DNA of 64,000 bases, taken from NCBI GenBank assembly GCA_030280995.1, contig JASXTE010000008.1, positions 25,388,693-25,452,692 on the forward strand, in the 5' to 3' direction. Under the pieces are notes generated by a model. It was not told where the DNA came from, ran no database searches, and saw only the letters and a program-made list of their open reading frames with translations. The translations under genes were made by a program, and so were the position numbers. The DNA comes from Hemileia vastatrix. Its lineage: Eukaryota > Basidiomycota > Pucciniomycetes > Pucciniales > Zaghouaniaceae. Every line of letters begins with the position of its first letter. The stretch's first letter is position 1. Below are positions 57,957 to 64,000 of the stretch, piece by piece.

Positions 57957-58771
57957 CACCATGCAATATGGGGGGCGGACTTGCTAGCAAGTCTGCAACC
58001 TTGAACCCTAATTCATATCTTTTTGATCCCACATTGAATTAGTGATGAAACCACCAAGAAAAAATATTGACATTCTGGTGAACTCAATATGAATACAACT
58101 TAAACATTTAATGAAGCATAGGTAATAATACTTTGAACAAATCTTGAGATATGAAGAATGAGATTTTTTATAGAAATTTTAATACAGAGCAGACCACACT
58201 CAAATTAATCTGAAAAATACATATTTTAAACTATTTAAGCAGTTTCTTTGCAATTTTTTAAAAAAAGAACACCAATGTATAGATCCAGCAAGATACCATC
58301 TGACATTATTATATAAGTTTCTTTTGCCAGAAATACATGGAGAAACTACAATTTGAAATATGTCAATTTTTTCATGAAAGGTTATTTTGTGAATTTATAT
58401 TATTTATTGTATTATTTTCAAGAATTGAACAAATAATATACTTATTTTATGACTAGATAATATTGAATATTATAAATCATTAAAATATCTAAAGAAGGTG
58501 CAAAAATCTTAAAAATGATGTTACAAAGACTTTACTTAGAGATATAATTTTCAAATTCAATTGACATACTATATTTCACTATTAAATAAAAATAATTTTA
58601 TACTAATATTTATTAAAATTAATTCCCCCTCTTCTTCAAAGTTTTCAAAATATTAAAATGTAGATTTTTATTTGATTTAAGTAAATGAAGAGAATAACAG
58701 TATAGGAATTATGGATTTTTAGGATTCAATGAATTTTTGTGCCCACTCTTTGTAACATATTTTATATATTA

Positions 58772-59219
58772 GGGGGTATCAATGTTCAGGGATCCGCAAT
58801 TAGGGATCAGGAATTTTTTTTTCTGGGATCAGACATTATTAATTGCAGAAGATTCTTATCCACTAGCCCTGGGGCTAGTGGATAAGGAATCCATCATAAT
58901 GCATTATCCTGCCTCTTATACCCCAATTTCCATTTCTAATTCCTGATCCCAAACTCATCACATCCATGAGGAATATCCAGAGAGTAGTCCAAGATGTGGT
59001 TATGGCAGAAAGTTGTGCAACATGTGGTTATGACAGAAATTTGTCCAAGATGTGGTTATGAAAAATTGAGTAGAAAAATGTTGGATAAGAGGTGAACATT
59101 GACACGTAAAGTGTCTAATAACCCAATTATTAGCAAAAATAATTGCAGAAGATAATTGGGGTATAAGGATTTTTATCCGTAATTAATTTAATTGCAGATT
59201 GGTCAACATTGATACCCCC
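58772..59219. mobile_element. MITE with termini of the composite transposon
   Basis: Left GGGGGTATCAATGTTCAGGG, right reverse complement GGGGGTATCAATGTTGACC, flanked by TA. The right 230 bp match, in reverse complement, the first 245 bp of the element starting at 61036 (shared TAATAATTGGGTT, GACACTTTACGTGTC, CATAACCACATCTTGGACTA), so it is a deletion derivative of that family. A 15-bp-arm hairpin (CTTATCCACTAGCCC) occupies 58855-58886. Confidence 0.85.
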
Positions 59220-59279
59220 TATTTTATATTTTTTGTATATTTATTTTGTATTACTATCTTCTTTTATTGTCTTTTTTAC

Positions 59280-59720
59280 TCCCTCTCAAGAATACCCCAC
59301 TCTTTTCCCTTTGAAATATTTCTTTATCCTCACTTCATCTTTCTCCCCAACCTTTTCACTCCCTTTGTCATCATTTTCAACCCCTATCCACATTTGCCTC
59401 TCCCTCTCCACTCCTCTCCTTCCAGTTCGCTTACCTCCCCATTTCTCCCTAACACTTTATTTTTATATACAGAAATAGGGACTGAGTTGAAAGGGAGGAA
59501 ATTGAGGTTCAAGGATTGTGAAGGCAAGTTAAAGGGGAGGAATGGGGATACAAGGGTTGGGGAGGCTGGAGAGAGGGGTGAGGAAGGGTATATGGGGTAG
59601 CAAAAAGTTTGGGAAAGAGTTGGAAGGGAAGATTAAGGGTTCCAAGGTGTTTTGAATGAAGAAAAGGGTTGGGGATCAAAAGAGGATGGCATACAATGGG
59701 GCTTGGAGGATAGCAAAAGG
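59280..59720. repeat. C/T-rich tract followed by G/A-rich tract
   Basis: Plus strand CCTCTCCCTCTCC-type sequence to about 59460, then GGGAGG/GGGGAGG-type sequence. Like the foldback at 15051-15620, composition flips between strands, but the arms pair less well. The open frames here are compositional. Confidence 0.6.
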
Positions 59721-60250
59721 GGTGGGGAGAGAAGACAAGCATGTGTTGATAGAATTGAAAGGGATAGGGATTTGTGCAAACAGAGTGTGAAAATAGGAGG
59801 ATGAACTCTGTTCTTTGGGTGAAGAACAGAGTTCACTTCCATAAAATATTAGCTGAAACATAGTTTTCAATTCTGTAAAAACAGTTGTAGGTAATAGAAA
59901 AAGTCACTGATTTTTTTTATATGTAATCTGAAAGTTTTTAATAAAATTATTGTATTTAAGAATTGTGATATTTTCCATCCATTTTAATTGATAGACTTTA
60001 TTTAAAAAAGTATTATTTAAATAAATTGCTTCAAAAAATACTGTGCATTGAGTAGACTCATGGAACAATTTTTTCTGGCTTCCATTCAGTTATCCTCACA
60101 CTTTCACTATGTTTTCAATATAGATCTATTCTTATTTGTGTGATACTTCAAGTGAAAGTTCAGTATTAATTCCGTCTGAGTTCCATCTTTTTTCCACTTG
60201 ACTTCAAGTTGAGGACTTGCTAGCAAGTCCCCCCCAAATATTGTGTGGTG

Positions 60251-60793
60251 AAAGAATATAAGTAAAAAATAGATATTAAGAGAAAAACATGAAACAAATA
60301 ATTAAACCCATAATTAAAAGACTAATTTTCCCACCATAGTTTCCCAAACCAGTTAATTAAAATAATGAGTAGCTAAGTAAGTCTGAAACATAAGAACTGT
60401 GAGTAAAATAATCCAAAACAGGCATTACAGTGAGATTTAAGTGTTTTAATTGAAACAAATAAAATTATTTTGACACAAAAATGTATCTAATCAATTTAAC
60501 CTAGTTTAAAGCAGAAATAATTAATTTTTTTAACTATTTAATTAATTCAATAACTAGTTTGAATGAAACAAGTAATTAATTTAATGATATTGCTAATTTT
60601 AACTGTGAGTTTTAATCCCTTTTATTAAATAAGTGTTTTAACTTATTTAATAATTTTTCTGACACAAATAAGGGTCAAAAAAGCACCCAATATTTATGGA
60701 TAATAACATATGAAAAGTTTTATTTAATATATAAATCTTATTAATTCAATTTTAATTACATTATAAGTTAATTTTACCATTACACTTATAATA
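60251..60793 (-). repeat. 5' LTR of element 4, segment 2
   Basis: Resumes with AAAGAATATAAGTAAAA and matches about 49613-50150 of the 3' LTR. Confidence 0.88.
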
Positions 60794-60991
60794 GGGGGTA
60801 TCAAAGTTAGAAATCTTCAATTTCAAAATACCTCTTTTTTCCACCAAATCAACCATGGTTATTTTTTAAAATAAGCCATATTGTGCCCCCAAAATACCTT
60901 TCTACTGAGAATTAATTTCAATTTTGTGGCTTCCTTTTTGCATTAAAAAATTCCTTTTAAATAATTACAAATTTCTAAGTTTGATACCCCC
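60794..60991. mobile_element. MITE, sister of 12313-12510
   Basis: 198 bp, GGGGGTATCAAAGTTAGAAA to AAGTTTGATACCCCC. The 3' LTR near 50147 shows the uninterrupted site (CACTTATAATGTATGTTTAT), so insertion here is directly demonstrated. Confidence 0.87.
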
Positions 60992-61035
60992 TGATATATG
61001 TTTATAAATAATTAATTATTAAATTATAAATATTA
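60992..61035 (-). repeat. 5' LTR of element 4, segment 3
   Basis: TATATGTTTATAAATAATTAATT matches the 3' LTR at about 50149 onward and stops at TTA before the GGGGGT terminus at 61036. Confidence 0.8.
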
Positions 61036-61280
61036 GGGGGTATCAATGTTCAGGGATCTGCAATTAAATTAATTGCAGAAAATAATCTGCATACCCCAAT
61101 TATCTTCTGCAATTATTTTTGCTAATAATTGGGTTGTTAGACACTTTACGTGTCAATTTTCACCTCTTATCCAACATTTTTTACTCAATTTTTCATTACC
61201 ACATTTTGGACAACTATCTGTCATAACCACATCTTGACCTACATTCTGCCATAACCACATCTTGGACTACTCTCTGGATA
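61036..61280. repeat. Terminal region, Myb end
   Basis: Terminal inverted repeat plus about 200 bp shared in reverse complement with 58985-59219, including repeated ATAACCACATCTTG-type blocks (61222-61262). Confidence 0.8.
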
Positions 61281-61401
61281 TGCCTTCTACCTTTCTGTGC
61301 ACTCCCATTCTCATCCCATCCTGTTCATTCTATCCACTCAGAACCCCTCACCATCTCATCTGCTTGTTTCTGCTCCTTTTCATATTCATTTATATTTTAA
61401 C

Positions 61402-62804
61402 ATGCCTCATTGTCCTAGATCTTCTCAAAGGCAGCCATCACCCAGTTGTTCTTCAAATTCCACTACTCCCTCTTTCCCTTGCTCAGCCAAGAAATATAAG
61501 ACTGTTCAATTAAAGAAGATGATCATCTCATTCTTATCAACTGGCTGAAAACCAAATCTAACTATGATTCTTGTTTTGGTACTGAGTATGCAACTAAAGT
61601 AGGATGGCCCCCAGCATCAAAAGTTAATGGCTATCTTCTAATGGCAAATTAATTATGGAATAAGACCAAGGGAAGGATTAATCTTTTGGCTAAACAGATG
61701 CCTGAACGCTTCAAGCATTACCAATCCAAATACAAGAAGGCAAAGGCTCTTTCACCTTCCACTGGTTTTGGGGTTACCGACATCAATATAACTAAGGGTA
61801 TCAAATCCATAGACAATAAACTTGAATCTTTATGTCCTTACTTTAAAGATATGGATGCAATTTTTGGAGAGTGAGCCAATGTTAATCCTATAAACATATT
61901 GGATGGAGAAGATCCTATCTCCAAACATGATGTTGAAGCAAATCTTTTCCCATCCTCTTCCTCCACTGAAGCCTCCCCTCATTTGAATGAGACAAATCTA
62001 GATAGCTTTTCTGTAGATCCTATTGGTGATTTAACCCAAACAAACCTAACTCAGGTCTGTTTCTTTTATCTTTTATCTTATCAATTCTGTTTTTTTATTT
62101 ACTTATCTTTTTCTTATTTTTTAAAAGGCTGACAAACAAACCCAGGATCCTCAATCAACTGAGTCTGAAGGTAGTGACAATGATGAGGAGGAAAATATGA
62201 CCTTGAACAAGAAGAATAGGGCTTCAAGTAGTCTAAATTTCCACTCCCAAAGAATACAAAAAAGTGATACTTCATCACAAACCCCTTTTTTGTCTATGGA
62301 AAAAATTTTAGAGAAACGTGATGCTGGTAAGTCATACCATACCTCTTATTACTTTACTCTGCTTTTCTTCTACTTTATATTAATTTTTATTATCACTCTA
62401 GAACAAGTGGAAATTGCTAAAGAGACTCTAAGCTTTGAAAAGAAGAAATACAAGCTCTCTTTAAGGAGGGATGATAGACTACAAGATTTGGAAGAGAGGA
62501 AGTACGAGCTCTCTTTACGGAAGGATGATCAGCCCAAGATTTAGAGGAGAGGAAGTACAAGCTTTCTTTACGGAAGGATGATTGGGCCCAAGATTTGGAG
62601 GAAAAGAAGTTTGAGTTAACTCTAAGTATTTAAAAATCAAAAAAAGAGGAGAAAACACTTGAACATCAAAACCTATTAGAGCAGATGAAATATAATCTTG
62701 ATCATGAAGAAAATTCCAAAAATAAAGATTTCTTGATAGAATGTGTTAAATCTAATAAATCTGTTGAGGAAATTGAACTTTTAAAGAAATTGTTGGATGA
62801 CTAG
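61402..62804 (+). pseudogene. Myb/trihelix-like transposon protein with coiled-coil tail
   Basis: ATG at 61402 begins a Ser/Pro-rich leader (MPHCPRSSQRQPSPS). A one-base shift near 61518 precedes the Trp-containing helical region (INWLKTKSNYDSCFG, VGWPPASKVNGYLLMAN, stop, LWNKTKGRINLLAKQM), then KGIKSIDNKLESLCPYF with KDMDAIFGE and a stop. Two good introns follow: 62055-62127 and 62327-62401 (GTAAGT to CTCTAG). The C-terminus holds repeated, highly charged coiled-coil units (KKYKLSLRRDDRLQDLEE), ending LLKKLLDD-TAG. The tryptophan-helix pattern resembles Myb/trihelix DNA-binding proteins that partner PIF/Harbinger transposases; this is inference. Three defects suggest a recent pseudogene. Confidence 0.55.
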
Positions 62805-62956
62805 TTTGTTTTGTTTCTCTCACACTTCAACTGTTCATATTTATTTGTACATAAAATTTACAACAATTTCATGTATTTCATTACTCTATCAATCATTACT
62901 TGAATTTTTGTATTTTAATGTTAAATATTCTTTTTTTAAATAAAATTTTCATGTCT
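62805..62956. other. 3' flank of the Myb-like gene
   Basis: AT-rich; contains AATAAAA-type sequence near 62939 that could serve polyadenylation. Nothing else is seen. Confidence 0.4.
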
Positions 62957-63385
62957 CCTTTGAAAATTTGATGATCCCCCACCCCTGGATTTTTTTAAGT
63001 AAGGGGTGGGTATCACCAAAATTCTTTCATGTCATGAATCTTGAAAGTCTTATATAAAACTTTGCCTTTACTACCCCATGCATTTTACTGGTATCCCCAA
63101 AATTCTTACATGTCAAGAATTTCACAAGTCTTATAAGAAATTTTGGAAATACCCCCCCCCTGGATTTTATTGAAGTAAGGGACAAGTATCACCAAAATAT
63201 TTACAAGTCAAAAATTTTACATGTTACATTTGAAAATTTGGCAATACCCCCCCCTACATTTTATTGAAGCAAGGGGTGTGTATCACCAAAATTTTTACAA
63301 TTCTTCAATTTCGAATGTAAGATTTGAAAATTTGGTAATACCCCCCCCCCTACATTTTATTGAAGTAAGGGGTGGAAGTCATCTA
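62957..63385. repeat. Tandem repeat with C8-10 blocks between convergent genes
   Basis: About four imperfect units of roughly 100 bp, each with AATACCCCCCCCC, TGGATTTT or TACATTTTATTGAAG, TAAGGGGTG, and TATCACCAAAATTTTTACA. In each unit the CCCC and GGGG parts can pair into a hairpin around TTTTATTGAAG. Units corresponding to 26330-26470 show it belongs to the transposon. Confidence 0.8.
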
Positions 63386-63675
63386 AATTTAATATAATTA
63401 CATAAATTATTAAATAAATATCTAATATATATCAATTTCCCTAGTTTAATGTAATGAAAATTCCTCAAGCCAAAATGCAGATCAAATCTAAAAACAAAAG
63501 TTTGGGATTTTCCACAGGTATAGGCTAGAGGAACCCCATGAAACAAATAAATGTTATCATGATTACCTGTTATACAACCAAAGGTTGTTGGCTCATCACT
63601 TTACTTGAGCAAATTGATATATAAAAAATATTTATTAAAAATTTATGAAAAAATATATAATTTTGGATGGCAACT
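63386..63675. other. Spacer between the repeat and the TET/JBP-like gene
   Basis: Aligns in reverse complement with 26095-26290 and 17200-17319 and so crosses the point where element 2 sits in the left copy. It provides the uninterrupted reference for that insertion. Confidence 0.75.
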
Positions 63676-64000
63676 CTAATCCCCATACTTTTTGGATCTA
63701 GATAAAGTTTTTTTAAATTGATTAACTTTACCTTCTTTCTTTACCTTTTTTATTCTTTGTATCAACTTATGACTGATTTGAAATGAGCAACCAAAATGTG
63801 TGAAATCTTGACAGTATTCCAAACCAGGAGGAGCTTTGGTCATTTGATGATTATCCTGAGAATAATTCCTAATAGTTTCGATGATACCATTTCCCAAACC
63901 AAAATCAATGATGCACCAGTGGTCTGGAAAATATAAACCATGTCCTTTGATTTTATCTGGAGATGGTACTGGTTGGTCAGTTATCGGATTGATATATGAG
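63676..64000 (-). CDS. TET/JBP-like dioxygenase, C-terminal part
   Basis: Open from the window edge to the stop at 63676. It reads INPITDQPVPSPDKIKGHGL, YFPDHWCIIDFGLGNGII, HQMTKAPPGLEYCQDF, THFGCSFQI and a basic tail, the same arrangement as 16918-17167. The His in NHQMTK, lost in the left copy, is present. The expected role is oxidation of methylated bases by a 2-oxoglutarate/Fe(II) enzyme carried on a transposon, inferred from family resemblance. The upstream part with the first iron ligands is outside the window, so integrity is unknown. Confidence 0.55.
   Translation of the reverse strand, partial: SYINPITDQPVPSPDKIKGHGLYFPDHWCIIDFGLGNGIIETIRNYSQDNHQMTKAPPGLEYCQDFTHFGCSFQISHKLIQRIKKVKKEGKVNQFKKTLSRSKKYGD

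Larger units (their letters stand above)
57957..60250. mobile_element. Non-autonomous CACTA-like element, 2.3 kb
   Basis: Left end CACCATGCAATATGGGGGGC, right end reverse complement CACCACACAATATTTGGGGG; both continue into ACTTGCTAGCAAGTC. AAA is duplicated, as shown by comparison with the empty site in the 3' LTR near 49613. No transposase is visible. The interior holds a nested MITE (58772-59219) and a C-rich/G-rich switch (59280-59720). Confidence 0.85.
49173..61035 (-). mobile_element. Element 4: chromovirus with a 5' LTR broken by DNA transposons
   Basis: 3' LTR 49173-50436, pol pseudogene, ORF1, leader, then the 5' LTR from 57502. That LTR runs to 57956, resumes at 60251, is broken again at 60794-60991 and is cut at 61035. 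The same order in the intact 3' LTR proves the interruptions. Its distal end lies outside the window. It inserted into the 3' LTR of element 3. Confidence 0.87.
61036..64000. mobile_element. Composite DNA transposon, right copy (partial)
   Basis: Begins GGGGGTATCAATGTTCAGGG after TTA. Order: terminal region, Myb/trihelix-like gene (+), subterminal-type tandem repeat, TET/JBP-like gene (-), then the window ends. The left copy has the same parts in the opposite orientation, so a PIF-type transposase and the matching terminal repeat are expected beyond 64000. Confidence 0.7.

Noticed and set aside
59199..59870. Several Pro/Ser-rich frames on both strands
   Set aside because: They mirror the C/T- and G/A-rich composition of the CACTA-like element; no start context or motif.
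62957..63385. CRISPR-like array
   Set aside because: The units are long, imperfect and contiguous without unique spacers, and the genome is eukaryotic; it is a minisatellite in a transposon.

Overview
This window is a transposon graveyard from an AT-rich eukaryotic genome, with no convincing single-copy host gene. The best guess is a basidiomycete, probably a rust fungus (Pucciniales). Reasons: short introns of about 50-75 nt with GTAAGT/YAG borders, Ty3/Gypsy chromoviruses, a PIF/Harbinger DDE transposase, and a TET/JBP-like dioxygenase gene of the kind expanded in basidiomycete transposons. The order is inferred from recalled families, not searched.

Layout. 1-1633: gene-free AT-rich DNA. 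1634-10460: element 1, a degenerate Ty3/Gypsy chromovirus (+). 12313-12510: a MITE. 12947-17319 plus 26096 to about 27840: a DNA transposon with a PIF-type transposase relic, a TET/JBP-like relic and a convergent Myb/trihelix-like relic. It is split by element 2 (17320-26090, -), a nearly pristine chromovirus with 825-bp LTRs, a perfect AAATT target duplication and an open pol frame. 28890-49172 and beyond: element 3 (+), an old chromovirus carrying two insertions, a solo LTR (33381-34510, duplication ATATT) and element 5 (37418-48487, -). Element 5 is a different Gypsy lineage without a chromodomain and with a tRNA-Lys-like primer site. From 49173: element 4 (-), inserted in the 3' LTR of element 3. 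Its own leader and 5' LTR are broken by a CACTA-like MITE (57207-57456), a 2.3-kb CACTA-like element (57957-60250, which itself holds a MITE), another MITE (60794-60991), and from 61036 a second copy of the Myb/TET transposon in opposite orientation, running off the window.

How the genes work together. Each chromovirus has a short ORF1 (coiled-coil Gag-like protein, one conserved phase-0 intron) followed by ORF2 (capsid, zinc knuckle, protease, RT, RNase H, integrase, AT-hook, chromodomain). Copies share the polypurine tract GTGAGGGAG and the leader motif ATTGGGRRCCTTTCC just after the LTR. Element 5 has Gag and Pol in one frame, broken by a few stops.

The most interesting signals: (i) about 33 copies of a mini-hairpin motif in element 5, with stems that covary and that occur both in noncoding DNA and inside the pol frame as an LQQEVKL peptide; (ii) a second mini-hairpin array in the leader of element 2; (iii) a GT...AG segment at the ORF1/ORF2 junction, kept at 52-58 bp in four divergent elements and always creating a stop if spliced; (iv) the composite transposon joining a PIF-type transposase end, a TET/JBP-like gene and a Myb-like gene under one shared terminal inverted repeat.
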